Assembly: GCF_001577265.1 (NCBI RefSeq)
Contig: NZ_CP014517.1
Coordinates: 2,409,001-2,473,000 of the forward strand
Direction of reading: 5' to 3'
DNA from: Variovorax sp. PAMC 28711
GTDB taxonomy: Bacteria > Pseudomonadota > Gammaproteobacteria > Burkholderiales > Burkholderiaceae_C
DNA: 64,000 nucleotides
Below are positions 1-12,387 of this stretch, one piece after another. The notes under the pieces are model-generated. The model ran no database searches and was not told the DNA's origin. It saw only the letters and a program-made list of their open reading frames with translations. Position 1 is the first letter of the stretch. Every line of letters starts with the position of its first letter. Both the position numbers and the translations under genes were made by a program.

Positions 1-20
1 GTCTTGGGTGTCGTGGTCAT
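1..20 (-). CDS. possible start of the next glg-operon gene (partial, cut by window edge)
   Basis: An ATG at 20-18 on the minus strand lies 32 nt downstream of the glgA stop and opens a frame (M-T-T-T-P-K) that runs off the window. Only six codons are visible and no convincing ribosome binding site precedes it, so the product cannot be identified. In related glg clusters a glycogen phosphorylase or another sugar gene often follows glgA; that is only a contextual guess. Confidence 0.25.
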
Positions 21-52
21 GAGAGTGCTCGCAGGTTCTTGTCGGGGGGCCG

Positions 53-1533
53 TCAAACGGCAACGTTGGGGGCGGCTTGCCGGTAGACGGCGACGTATTG
101 CGCCGCTGCGGTGGCCCAGTCGGCCGGGCGCCGCATGGCGGTGGCGCGCACCCGGCGCCAATCGGCGGGGCGCTTGTAGAGCGCGAAGGCACGGCGCACG
201 GCGCGCGCGTAGTCGGTGTCGTCGAAGTGGCCGAAGACGAAGCCGGTGGCTTCGCCGCTCGCCATGTTTTCAAGGGTGCAGTCGACCACGGTGTCGGCCA
301 GTCCGCCGACGCTGCGCACCAGGGGCAGGCTACCGTATTTGAGGCCGTACATCTGCGTCAACCCGCAGGGCTCGAACAGCGATGGCACCAGGGTCACGTC
401 GCCGGCGCCGAAGAGCTGGTGCGCGAGGTTCTCGTTGTAGCCGATGGTGACGCTGACCGATTCGGGCGTTGCCGCAGCGCGCTGGCGAAAGGCCTCTTCC
501 AGCCAGGCCTCGCCGCCGCCGAGCAGCGCGAGCTGGCCGCCTTGCGCCAACAGCGCATCGAGCCCATCGAGCACGAGGTGCAAGCCCTTTTGCTCGGTGA
601 GCCGGCTGACCACGACGAAGAGCGGCACGTCCGGCCATGCGGCCAGGCCCAGCTGCTGCCGCAGTGCCGCCTTGCAAGCCGCCTTGCCGGCCATGCGTTT
701 GCCCTCGGGCAGGCTGAACCCCTGCGGCAGCAGGGCATCGGTGCCCGGATTCCAGACCTGGTCGTCGACCGCGTTGAGGATGCCGGTGAGCACATCGCTG
801 CGCTGGCGCAGCAGGCCATCGAGGCCCTGGCCCTGCTCGGGCGTTTGGATCTCGCGCGCGTAGGTAGGGCTCACGGTCGTGAGGCGATCGGCGAACACGA
901 GCCCGCCTTTCATGAAATTGAGCTGGCCGAAGTATTCGAGCCCGTTCATCTGGAAGGCCGGGCCCGGCAGGCCGAGGTCGGCGAAATCCCAGGGCGCGAA
1001 CAGGCCCTGGTAGGCCAGGTTGTGCACGGTGAAGACGCTGCCGACGCGGGGGCCCGGTGGGCGTTGCGCGAAGGCGAGGTAGGCCGGCGCGAGCGCGGCA
1101 TGCCAGTCGTGCGCATGCACCACCGCAGGCTGCCAGGTGGGGTCGAGGCCCTGCGCGAGTTGCGCCGCGGCCCAACCGAGCAGCGCGAAGCGCCGGTGGT
1201 TGTCGCCGTAGGGCTGCCGATGTGTGTCTTCGTACGGATTGCCGGGCCGGTCGTAGAGGTGCGGCGCGTCGATCACGTAGGCGGTGACGTCGGGCGCGCC
1301 GGCGGTCGCGACCCGGCCGACCAAGAGGCGGGTGCGGTCGCCCCACGGCGCCCGCAAGTCGTGCAGCGGCACCAGATCTTCGACACCCGCGACGATGGCT
1401 GGAAAGCCCGGCAGCAGCACCCGCACGTCTTGCCCGACGGCAATCAGCGCGTGGGGCAGCGCACCGGCGATGTCTGCCAGTCCGCCGGTCTTGAGCAGGG
1501 GAAAAATCTCGGCGCTGACCTGAAGAACCCGCA

Positions 1534-1534
<1 letters not shown>
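53..1534 (-). CDS. glgA: glycogen synthase (ADP-glucose type)
   Basis: Transfers glucose from ADP-glucose to the non-reducing end of a growing alpha-1,4-glucan in the cytoplasm. The 493-residue protein has the usual length of bacterial GlgA (GT5, GT-B fold). The N-terminus carries the ADP-glucose-binding K-T-G-G-L-A-D motif, with the lysine at residue 15 as in E. coli. The C-terminal domain has the F-E-P-C-G-L-T-Q nucleotide-sugar motif and a following S-V-G-G-L-A-D-T-V segment. Its ATG overlaps the glgC stop by one base (TGATG), so the two are probably translationally coupled and the start is well supported. It is the last complete gene of the glycogen operon in this window. Confidence 0.97.
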
Positions 1535-2862
<1,328 letters not shown>

Positions 2863-2918
2863 TTTGTGTCTCCTTTTTTAGGCGTGGTCAGCGTAGCACC
2901 GGCCGGTGCCACTGGCTC

Positions 2919-4979
2919 CTACGTTCTTGCGACGCACAGACTCGAATGCGGCACCGTCAGGGTGCGCCCCAGCGGACGGGGCACCGGGCCCGGATCGTCC
3001 GCGGGGTCGCTCGACAGGCAGCCGTTCCAGTCGCCTGGCGGCAGCGTGAATTCGACCGGTGCGGCACCGGCGTTCACCAGCACCAGCCAGGCCGCCGCGT
3101 CGGGCGTCGCCGCATCGAACAGGATTGCAAGGGCCGTGCCGCGGTCCCAGTCGGACGACGCCATCGGCCGGCCTTCGGGATGCATCCAGTGAACGCCGGG
3201 TGTGCCGGAGGCGGCGGCCGCCGCGTCGGTCGGCCACCAGCGCGTGCTGCGAAGGGCAGGCGCTGCGCGGCGCAGCGCAGCCAGGCGCGCCACGAAATCG
3301 CCGAGCGCCGGGTCCGCCGCCGACCAGTCGAGCCAGGTGATCTCGTTGTCCTGGCAATAGGCGTTGTTGTTGCCCTGCTGGCTGTGGCCGAGCTCGTCGC
3401 CGGCCAGCAGCATCGGCGTGCCTTGCGAGAGCATCAGCGCGGCCAGCAGCACGCGCTGCAGGCGGGTGCGTTCGGCCAGGATCGCGGGGTCGTCGGTCGG
3501 GCCCTCGACGCCGCCATTGCGGCTCAGGTTGTCGCCGTGGCCGTCGCGGTTGTGCTCGCCGTTGGCTTCGTTGTGGCGCGCGTCGTAGCTCACCAGGTCG
3601 CGCAGCGTGAAGCCGTCGTGCGCGGCGATGAAGTTGACGCTCGCGGTGGGCGCGCGGCCGTCGTGCTGGAACTGTGCGCTCGAGCCGGTCACGCGGTGCG
3701 CGAAGTCGCCGAGCCCGGCGCCGCCTGCAAGGCCCTGCCGCAGCCAGAAGCCGCGCTGCGTGTCGCGGTAGCGGTCGTTCCATTCGAGCCATCCCGCCGG
3801 GAACGCGCCGAGCTGGTAGCCACCGGGGCCGATGTCCCACGGCTCGGCGATGAGCACGGTGCGCGAGAGCACCGGGTCTTGCAGCAGCGCGGCGAAGAAG
3901 GGCGCGCGTCGGTCGAAACCCGTCCTCGCGTTGCGCCCGAGCACCGGTGCGAGGTCGAAGCGAAAGCCATCGACGCCGAACTCGGTGACCCAGTGGCGCA
4001 GGCTGTCCATCACCAGCTGGACGACGCGCGGTTCGTCCAGCCGGAGGCAGTTGCCGGTGCCGGTCCAGTTCTCGTAGAGGGCGCGATCGTCGGGTCGCAG
4101 GTGGTAATAAAGCGTGTTGTCGATGCCGCGCATCGAGAGCGTGGGGCCGAATTCGTCGGTTTCGGCGCTGTGGTTATAGACCACGTCGATGACGAGTTCC
4201 ATGCCGCGCGCGTGCACCGCGTCGGCCATCGCGCGGAATTCGCTGGCCGGCGTGGTGCCGACCTGACCGCTCCAGTAGCGCGGCTCGGGCGCGAACCAGC
4301 CGATGGTGTTGTAGCCCCAGTAGTTGGTGAGGCCGAGCCCGAGCAGGCGCTGTTCGTCGCAGCGGTGCTGCACGGGCATGAGGCTCAGCGTCGTGACGCC
4401 CAGGTGCTGCAGGTGGTCGAGCACGGCCGGATGCGCCAGGCCGGCGTAGCGCCCGCGCAGCGCTTCGGGCACGGCCGGATGGCGCCGGGTCAGGCCGCGC
4501 ACATGGGCTTCGTAGAGCACGCGTTCACCGGCGGGAATGCGCGCGCGGCCGGCCGGTGCGGCGGGCAGCGGCATGGTGACGCGCGCCTTGAGCGCGAGCG
4601 CGGCGTTGTCGCGCCGGTCGGGCTGCATCGGGTCTGCCGCGCTGTGGCCGGCAAAGATGTCTTCGCCGCCGTAGTGGCCGACGACTTCACGCGCATACGG
4701 GTCGAGCACGACCTTCGCCGGGTTGAAGCGCTTGCCTTCGCGCGGCGCCCAGGGTCCGTGCACGCGGTAGCCGTAAACGAGGCCGGCCCGGCCGCTCGGC
4801 AGCAGGCCGTGCCACACGCCGTCGGTGCAGGCGGGCAGCGCCATGCGCTGCTGCTCGCTTTTTCCGGCGTGGTCGAAGAGGCACAGCTCGACTTTCGTCG
4901 CGTTCGGCGCGACGAGGGCGAAGTGGATGCCTTGCGCTGTCGGCGTGGCGCCAAGCGGGTGGGGGGTTCCGGGGTTCAT
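2919..4979 (-). CDS. glgX: glycogen debranching enzyme GlgX
   Basis: GH13 isoamylase-type enzyme that hydrolyses alpha-1,6 branches of phosphorylase-limited glycogen. The start is taken at 4979 (M-N-P-G-T-P-H-P-L-G), giving 686 residues; the longer frame reaching 5099 would run back into yoeB and its first 40 residues look non-coding. After the N-terminal CBM48-like region come the GH13 signatures: D-V-V-Y-N-H, G-F-R-F-D-L with the nucleophile Asp, I-A-E-P-W-D with the acid/base Glu, and A-A-H-D-G-F-T with the transition-state His-Asp. It begins 13 bp after the yoeB stop, so it is probably read both from the glgB promoter and from the toxin-antitoxin promoter. Confidence 0.95.
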   Translation of the reverse strand: MNPGTPHPLGATPTAQGIHFALVAPNATKVELCLFDHAGKSEQQRMALPACTDGVWHGLLPSGRAGLVYGYRVHGPWAPREGKRFNPAKVVLDPYAREVVGHYGGEDIFAGHSAADPMQPDRRDNAALALKARVTMPLPAAPAGRARIPAGERVLYEAHVRGLTRRHPAVPEALRGRYAGLAHPAVLDHLQHLGVTTLSLMPVQHRCDEQRLLGLGLTNYWGYNTIGWFAPEPRYWSGQVGTTPASEFRAMADAVHARGMELVIDVVYNHSAETDEFGPTLSMRGIDNTLYYHLRPDDRALYENWTGTGNCLRLDEPRVVQLVMDSLRHWVTEFGVDGFRFDLAPVLGRNARTGFDRRAPFFAALLQDPVLSRTVLIAEPWDIGPGGYQLGAFPAGWLEWNDRYRDTQRGFWLRQGLAGGAGLGDFAHRVTGSSAQFQHDGRAPTASVNFIAAHDGFTLRDLVSYDARHNEANGEHNRDGHGDNLSRNGGVEGPTDDPAILAERTRLQRVLLAALMLSQGTPMLLAGDELGHSQQGNNNAYCQDNEITWLDWSAADPALGDFVARLAALRRAAPALRSTRWWPTDAAAAASGTPGVHWMHPEGRPMASSDWDRGTALAILFDAATPDAAAWLVLVNAGAAPVEFTLPPGDWNGCLSSDPADDPGPVPRPLGRTLTVPHSSLCVART

Positions 4980-4992
4980 GAGTCTTTGCGCA

Positions 4993-5247
4993 TCAATAGT
5001 GGTATCGAAGCTGCGCCAGCAGCAGCGAGCCCCCCTCGATCTTGTAGACCATCCGGTGCTCGTCGTTGATGCGCCTGGACCAGTAGCCCGCCAGCGCATG
5101 CTTCAACGGTTCAGGCTTGCCCACGCCGGCGAACGGATCGCGCGTGACTTCGGCAATCAGCTTGTTGATTCGTTCGACCATCTTCCGGTCCTGCTTCTGC
5201 CAAGAGAGGTAGTCGTCCCACGCTTCGTCGGCGAAGATCAACTTCAC
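4993..5247 (-). CDS. yoeB: YoeB-family mRNA interferase toxin
   Basis: Ribosome-dependent mRNA endonuclease of the RelE superfamily, toxin of a type II toxin-antitoxin pair. The start is a GTG at 5247 whose codon overlaps the antitoxin stop (GTGA), giving 84 residues, exactly the E. coli YoeB length. A longer frame to 5436 only shadows the antitoxin gene. Residues matching the E. coli catalytic set are all in register: Glu46, Arg65, and the C-terminal His83-Tyr84. The sequence ends L-R-Y-H-Y as expected for this family, so the toxin looks intact. The overlap couples its translation to yefM. It is unusual in lying inside the glycogen operon. Confidence 0.95.
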   Translation of the reverse strand: MKLIFADEAWDDYLSWQKQDRKMVERINKLIAEVTRDPFAGVGKPEPLKHALAGYWSRRINDEHRMVYKIEGGSLLLAQLRYHY

Positions 5248-5495
5248 TTGGCAAGCTTTCGCTCCACGCCCTTGCCTTCGTTCAATTGGGAGGTCGCAGA
5301 AAGCAGCCGCTTGGCGTTCGAGGGGTTGCGCAACAAGTACGCCGTCTCTTCCAGGGCCTGGTAGTCGTCCAGCGAAAGCATCACCACCGCCTGCTCGCCG
5401 TTGCGGGTGATGATCAAGGCCTCGTGGTCTTCGCACACACGGTCCATCGTGCGAGCCAGGTTCGCACGAGCGGATGAGTAGGTGATGGCATCCAT
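5244..5495 (-). CDS. yefM: YefM-family antitoxin
   Basis: Phd/YefM-type antitoxin of 83 residues. The N-terminal DNA-binding half begins M-D-A-I-T-Y-S-S-A-R-A-N-L-A, followed by the D-H-E-A-L-I-I-T-R-N-G segment typical of YefM. The C-terminal half (from about residue 48) should wrap the YoeB active site. An AGG Shine-Dalgarno lies seven bases before the ATG at 5495. Family members bind their own promoter through paired TGTACA sites, and such sites lie directly upstream at 5511-5530. Its stop overlaps the GTG start of yoeB by four bases. Confidence 0.95.
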   Translation of the reverse strand: MDAITYSSARANLARTMDRVCEDHEALIITRNGEQAVVMLSLDDYQALEETAYLLRNPSNAKRLLSATSQLNEGKGVERKLAK

Positions 5496-5510
5496 AGAGA
5501 ACCTCGGTAG

Positions 5511-5550
5511 TTGTACGTTTTATTGTACAAATTCTCTGGTGGCATGTCCA
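5511..5550 (-). promoter_or_regulatory. yefM-yoeB promoter with paired YefM operators
   Basis: Reading the minus strand, TGGACA (5550-5545) and TACAAT (5527-5522) are separated by exactly 17 bp, a near-consensus sigma-70 promoter whose start would fall about 20 nt before the yefM ATG. The -10 box is embedded in TTGTACAA (5523-5530), and a second half-matching TTGTAC lies at 5511-5516. The two TGTAC(A) cores are centred 12 bp apart. This matches the long/short operator pair with TGTACA cores described for E. coli yefM-yoeB. The promoter lies between the glgB stop and yefM, so it can also drive glgX-glgC-glgA. Confidence 0.8.
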
Positions 5551-5572
5551 TGACGCAGATCGCAGGCGAGCC

Positions 5573-7744
<2,172 letters not shown>

Positions 7745-7955
7745 GGGCAGGCTCGGCAGGAAACGTCCGCGAAGGAGGGCGAGCCGCCATGATGGCACGC
7801 GACCGGCGCCCCACTTCTCCCTGCCGGCATCGGGCTCGCGTGTATCGGCTTTGTAAAGCTGACCATCAGCTGACGTGATTGCGCCCGCTGTGGTGAACTC
7901 GATGCCCCGGCTTCCACTCCATCGGCGTGCCATACCGCACGCCCGAACGCCTTCC
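7745..7955. promoter_or_regulatory. divergent intergenic region glgB / efflux adaptor
   Basis: A 211-bp non-coding stretch that must hold the start signals for both the glycogen operon (leftward) and the efflux operon (rightward). The only notable structure is a direct repeat AGCTGAC at 7857-7863 and 7868-7874, spaced 11 bp (one helical turn). It sits next to TTTGTAAAG and would suit a dimeric regulator. No clear -35/-10 pair stands out on either strand. Confidence 0.35.
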
Positions 7956-9209
7956 ATGCCCATCCCTGAATACCCGAAGACCCGTTTTTCCCTGTCGCTG
8001 CGGATCGGCTGCGGGGTCTTGCTGGCGGCGAGCGTGCTCGTCGCGGGCTGCAAGAAGACCGACGCCGCCAGTGCCGACAGCGCGGCGGCGAGCCGACCCA
8101 AGGAGATCGGCGTGGTCACCGTGAAGACGGAACGCGCGGTGTTCCAGACCGAACTGCCGGGACGCACGGTGGCGCCGGTGATCGCCGAAATCCGGCCGCA
8201 GGTGGGTGGCATCCTGCAAAAGCGGCTGTTCGTCGAGGGCTCCCAGGTCAAGGAAGGTCAGGCGCTGTACCAGCTCGACCCGGCGCCGTTCCAGGCCGTG
8301 TATGCCAGCGCGCAAGCCGGCGTGCGCAAGGCCGAATCGGCACTGGCGACGGCGCGCACGGTGGCCAAACGCAACACCGAGCTGGTCAAGATCGACGCCA
8401 TCAGCCAGCAGGTCAACGACGAGTCGCAGGCCGCCGTGCAGCAGGGCGAGGCCGAGCTGGCCGTGGCCCGCGCGACCGAGCAGACGGCCCGCATCAACCT
8501 GGGCTACACCCGCATCAATTCGCCGATCACCGGCTGGGTCGAGCTCTCGAGCGTGACGCCGGGGGCGCTCGTCACCGCCAACCAGACCATGGCGCTCACC
8601 ACCGTGCAGCAGCGCGACCCGGTGCACGTGCACGTGACGCAGTCGAGCAGCGAACTGCTGCGCCTCAAGCGCGAACTCGCCAGCGGCCGGTTGCAGCGCG
8701 GCAATGGCGACGAGGCGCGCATCCGCCTGCTGCTGGAAGACGGCACGGCCTACCCGAACGATGGCCGCCTGACCTTCAGTGGCGTCACGGTCGACGCCGG
8801 CACCGGCACGGTGACCTTGCGCGCGGTGATGCCCAATCCGGACGGCTTGCTGATGCCCGGCATGTATGTGCGCGCGGTGCTGCAGGAAGGCGTCGACGAC
8901 GCGGCGCTGCTGGTGCCGCAGCAGGCTGTGACCCGCGCCGCCGACGGCAGCGCGTCGGCGCTCGTGGTGGACGGCGAGGGCAAGCTGGCCAAGCGGCCGA
9001 TCGTCGTCGGCCGTGCGGTCGGCAGCCGATGGCAGGTGCTGAGCGGCCTGGCCGCCGGCGACCGCGTGATGGTCGAAGGCATGCAGCGCGCCCGTGCGGG
9101 CGACCTGGTCAAGGCGATCGAGGTGGCGCCCGCCAGCGGCAGCGGACCGCTGCCCGCCGGCGCGTCGCCGGGCACCGTCGCCAGCGCCGCCCCTTCCGCT
9201 GCGCGCTGA
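7956..9209 (+). CDS. RND efflux periplasmic adaptor lipoprotein (AcrA/MexA family)
   Basis: Membrane-fusion subunit linking the inner-membrane RND pump to the outer-membrane channel. The start is placed at 7956 (M-P-I-P-E-Y-P-K), 417 residues. The signal peptide ends in a lipobox L-V-A-G-C with lipidated Cys32, as in AcrA/MexA. Following are the barrel-sandwich (lipoyl-like) halves (I-R-P-Q-V-G-G near residue 74 and [12 protein letters not shown]), a coiled-coil hairpin rich in Ala/Glu/Lys between them, a beta-barrel and a membrane-proximal domain. It is the first gene of a three-gene operon, 9 bp before the pump gene. No regulator gene lies adjacent. Confidence 0.93.
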   Translation: MPIPEYPKTRFSLSLRIGCGVLLAASVLVAGCKKTDAASADSAAASRPKEIGVVTVKTERAVFQTELPGRTVAPVIAEIRPQVGGILQKRLFVEGSQVKEGQALYQLDPAPFQAVYASAQAGVRKAESALATARTVAKRNTELVKIDAISQQVNDESQAAVQQGEAELAVARATEQTARINLGYTRINSPITGWVELSSVTPGALVTANQTMALTTVQQRDPVHVHVTQSSSELLRLKRELASGRLQRGNGDEARIRLLLEDGTAYPNDGRLTFSGVTVDAGTGTVTLRAVMPNPDGLLMPGMYVRAVLQEGVDDAALLVPQQAVTRAADGSASALVVDGEGKLAKRPIVVGRAVGSRWQVLSGLAAGDRVMVEGMQRARAGDLVKAIEVAPASGSGPLPAGASPGTVASAAPSAAR

Positions 9210-9218
9210 GGCACCGCC

Positions 9219-12200
9219 ATGGCGCAGTTCTTCATTCGCAGGCCCATCTTCGCGTGGGTGCTGTCCATCATCGTGATGCTCGCGGGGCTGATGTCGATCC
9301 GCACGCTGCCGCTGGAGCAATACCCCGACATCGCGCCGCCGCGCGTGTCGGTCGTCTCGACCTACACCGGCGCCTCGGCCAAGACGGTCGAAGATTCCGT
9401 CACCCAGGTGATCGAGCAGCAGATGACGGGGATCGACAACCTGCTGTACATGCAGGGCACCAGCAATTCGTCGGGGGTGTCGCGCCTCACGCTCACCTTC
9501 GCGCCCGGCACCAACATCGACACCGCGCAGATGCAGGTGCAGAACAAGCTGCAGCCCGCCATGGCGCGGCTGCCGCAGCAGGTGCAGACCCGCGGCGTGT
9601 TCGTGATCAAGGGCGGCAACGACTTCCTGATGATCGTGTCGATGTTCTCGGGCGACGGCAGCGCCAGCGCGGTCGACGTGGGCGACTACATCTCGAGCAA
9701 CCTGGTCGACGTCATCAGCCGGATCGACGGCGTGGGCGAAGTGCAGACGCTGGGCACCGGCTACGCGATGCGCATCTGGCTGGACCCCGACAAGCTGCGC
9801 AAGTACGCGCTGATGGCGTCGGACGTGAACAGCGCACTGCAGGCGCAGAACGCGCAGGTGTCGGCCGGCCAGCTGGGCGCGCTCCCGGCCGCCAGCGGTC
9901 AGCAGCTCAATGCCACGATCACCGCGCGCAGCAAGCTCAGGACGGTCGACCAGTTCGGCGCCGTGGTGCTGCGGGCCACGCCCGACGGCGCGGTGGTGCG
10001 GCTGCACGACGTCGCGCGCATCGAGCTCGGTGCCGAAAACCTGACGGTGCGTTCGCTGCTCAACGGCCGACCCGGCGCGGGCCTGGGCGTGGTGCTGGCC
10101 GACGGCGCCAATGCGGTGCAGGTGGCCGCGGCGGTCAACGCCAAGATCGCCGAACTCAAGCCGTTCTTTCCCAACCGGATGGAGACCTTCGTCAGCTACG
10201 ACACCACGCCGTTCGTGAGCGCGTCGATCGACGAAGTGGTCAAGGCGCTGATCGAGGCGATGGTGCTGGTCGTGCTGGTGATGTACATCTTCCTGCAGAA
10301 CTTCCGCGCCACGCTGATCCCCGCCATCGCGGTGCCGGTGGTGCTGCTGGGCACGTTCGGGGTGCTGTCCGTCTTCGGCTATTCGATCAACACGTTGACC
10401 ATGTTCGGGCTGGTGCTGGCCATCGGCCTGCTGGTGGACGACGCGATCGTCGTGGTCGAGAACGTCGAGCGGGTGATGAGCGAGGAGGGCCTGTCGCCAC
10501 GCGAGGCCACGAAGAAATCGATGGCCGAGATCACGCCGGCACTGGTCGGCATCGCGATGGTGTTGTCGGCTGTGTTCATCCCGATGGCTTTCTTCGGCGG
10601 CTCGACCGGGGTGATCTACCGGCAGTTCTCCATCACCATCGTCTCGGCCATGGTGCTGTCGGTGCTGGTGGCGGTGAGCCTCACGCCGGCACTGTGCGCC
10701 ACGTTGCTCAAGCCGGTCGCCAAGGGGGCGCACGGCCACGGCGCTCCGCGGCGCGGCCTCTTCGGCGGGGTCGACCGCTTCTTCATCGGCTTCAACCGGC
10801 GCTTCGACAGCGCGGCCGACCGTTATCAGGGCTGGGTCGGCGCCATCATCCGGCGCAGCAAGCGCAGCCTGCTGGTGTATCTCGCGCTCTGCGTGGTGAT
10901 GGCCGTGATGTTCTTGCGGCTGCCGACGTCCTTCCTGCCCGACGAAGACCAGGGCTTCGTGTCGGTGCAGATCACCTTGCCGCCAGCCTCCTCGAATGCG
11001 CGGCTACAGCCGATCATCACGCAGGTGCAGGACTATTTCGCGCGGCAGCCCGAGGTCGTGAGCATCAACGTGATCACCGGCCAGAACGGCGACCAGAGTT
11101 CCGCGCGCGCCTTCGTCAAGCTCAAGGACTGGCGCGAGCGCACCGGCAAGGACCAGTCGGCCGCCGCCATCGCGCGGCGCGGCAGCAAGGACCTGGCGGC
11201 GATCCGTGACGCGCGCATCTTCGTCGCGCTGCCGCCGGCGGTGCGCGGACTGGGCGCCAACGCGGGCTTCAATTTCTACCTGAAAGACCTCAATGCGTTG
11301 GGCCACGATGCGCTGCTCAAGGCGCGCGACGAAGCACTGCGGTTGATGGCCGAGCGCCCTGAACTGGCCAACGTGCGCACCAGCAACCTGGAAGACACGC
11401 CGGAGTTCGCGGTCGACATCGACGATGCCCGCGCCGGCGCGCAGAGCGTCCCGACCAGCGAGATCGACAGCACGCTGTCCACGGCCATGGGCGGCACCTA
11501 CGTCAACGACTTTTTGAACAACGGCCGCGTGAAGCGCGTGTACCTACAGGGCGACACGGCCTTTCGCATGCTGCCCGACGACATCGGGCGATGGAGCGTG
11601 CGCAACACGCTCGGCCAGATGGTGCCGTTCGGCGCGTTCTCGACCACGCGCTGGACGTATGGCTCGCCCCAGCTCATTCGCTACAACGGCAGTCCGAGCT
11701 ACGAGTTCGTGGGCGACGCGGCCCCGGGCGTGAGCTCCGGCGCGGCAATGCAGGCGGTAGAAGAGGTGATGCGCCAGATGCCGCAGGGCATCGGCCACGA
11801 ATGGACCGGCGCGTCCTACCAGGAGCGGCTGTCGGGCTCGCAGGCGCCCATGCTGTACGCCATTTCGATCCTGTTCGTGTTCCTGTGCCTGGCCGCGCTG
11901 TACGAAAGCTGGTCGGTGCCGTTTTCGGTGATTCTGGTGGTGCCGCTGGGCATCGTCGGCGCGCTGCTTTTCACCGGCGTGCGGGGCTTGAGCAACGACG
12001 TGTACTTCCAGGTCGGGCTGCTGACCACCGTGGGGCTGTCGTCCAAGAACGCGATCCTGATCGTCGAGTTCGCCAAGCACCTGCAGGAGCAGGGCAAGAG
12101 CGCGATCGACGCGACGCTGATGGCGGTGCGCCTGCGCTTGCGGCCGATCCTGATGACGTCGCTGGCCTTCGGCTTCGGCGTGTTGCCGCTGGCCATCGGC

Positions 12201-12386
12201 ACGGGCGCCGGTGCGGGTGGGCGTCAATCGATCGGCACCGCCGTGCTCGGCGGCATGGTGCTCGGCACGGCGCTCGGCATCTTCTTCGTGCCGCTGTTCT
12301 TCGTGATGATCCGAACGCTGCTGGAGCGCAGGCGCAAGCCGGTCCCGCCAGCGGCCGTTGGCGATGCGGCCGGGCAGGAAGGCTGA
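9219..12386 (+). CDS. RND multidrug efflux transporter (AcrB/MexB, HAE1 family)
   Basis: Proton-driven inner-membrane drug exporter of 1055 residues, the usual length for the hydrophobe/amphiphile efflux family. It shows the family opening M-A-Q-F-F-I-R-R-P-I-F-A-W-V. The TM4 proton-relay pair is in G-L-L-V-D-D-A-I-V-V-V-E-N and the TM10 lysine is in L-S-S-K-N-A-I-L-I-V-E-F-A. Two large periplasmic loops and twelve predicted membrane spans follow the duplicated RND layout. It is co-directional with the adaptor and channel genes (gaps of 9 bp and 1 bp), so the three form one tripartite pump. Substrates cannot be assigned from sequence alone. Confidence 0.95.
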   Translation: MAQFFIRRPIFAWVLSIIVMLAGLMSIRTLPLEQYPDIAPPRVSVVSTYTGASAKTVEDSVTQVIEQQMTGIDNLLYMQGTSNSSGVSRLTLTFAPGTNIDTAQMQVQNKLQPAMARLPQQVQTRGVFVIKGGNDFLMIVSMFSGDGSASAVDVGDYISSNLVDVISRIDGVGEVQTLGTGYAMRIWLDPDKLRKYALMASDVNSALQAQNAQVSAGQLGALPAASGQQLNATITARSKLRTVDQFGAVVLRATPDGAVVRLHDVARIELGAENLTVRSLLNGRPGAGLGVVLADGANAVQVAAAVNAKIAELKPFFPNRMETFVSYDTTPFVSASIDEVVKALIEAMVLVVLVMYIFLQNFRATLIPAIAVPVVLLGTFGVLSVFGYSINTLTMFGLVLAIGLLVDDAIVVVENVERVMSEEGLSPREATKKSMAEITPALVGIAMVLSAVFIPMAFFGGSTGVIYRQFSITIVSAMVLSVLVAVSLTPALCATLLKPVAKGAHGHGAPRRGLFGGVDRFFIGFNRRFDSAADRYQGWVGAIIRRSKRSLLVYLALCVVMAVMFLRLPTSFLPDEDQGFVSVQITLPPASSNARLQPIITQVQDYFARQPEVVSINVITGQNGDQSSARAFVKLKDWRERTGKDQSAAAIARRGSKDLAAIRDARIFVALPPAVRGLGANAGFNFYLKDLNALGHDALLKARDEALRLMAERPELANVRTSNLEDTPEFAVDIDDARAGAQSVPTSEIDSTLSTAMGGTYVNDFLNNGRVKRVYLQGDTAFRMLPDDIGRWSVRNTLGQMVPFGAFSTTRWTYGSPQLIRYNGSPSYEFVGDAAPGVSSGAAMQAVEEVMRQMPQGIGHEWTGASYQERLSGSQAPMLYAISILFVFLCLAALYESWSVPFSVILVVPLGIVGALLFTGVRGLSNDVYFQVGLLTTVGLSSKNAILIVEFAKHLQEQGKSAIDATLMAVRLRLRPILMTSLAFGFGVLPLAIGTGAGAGGRQSIGTAVLGGMVLGTALGIFFVPLFFVMIRTLLERRRKPVPPAAVGDAAGQEG

Positions 12387-12387
12387 C

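Noticed and set aside
4980..5099. 40-residue N-terminal extension of GlgX
   Set aside because: Would overlap yoeB out of frame; the extension has no GH13/CBM48 similarity, whereas M-N-P-G-T-P-H starts just after the toxin stop.
5248..5436. 63-residue N-terminal extension of YoeB
   Set aside because: Shadow of yefM; starting at GTG 5247 gives exactly 84 residues with catalytic residues at the family numbering.
7745..8251. 169-residue N-terminal extension of GlgB
   Set aside because: Runs through the promoter region into the efflux adaptor gene; no branching-enzyme similarity before M-P-T-L-T-A.
7866..10739. 957-residue open frame on the minus strand opposite the efflux genes
   Set aside because: His/Arg/Gln/Asp-rich composition with no domain pattern; it mirrors the codon use of the plus-strand adaptor and pump genes, a usual effect of high GC.
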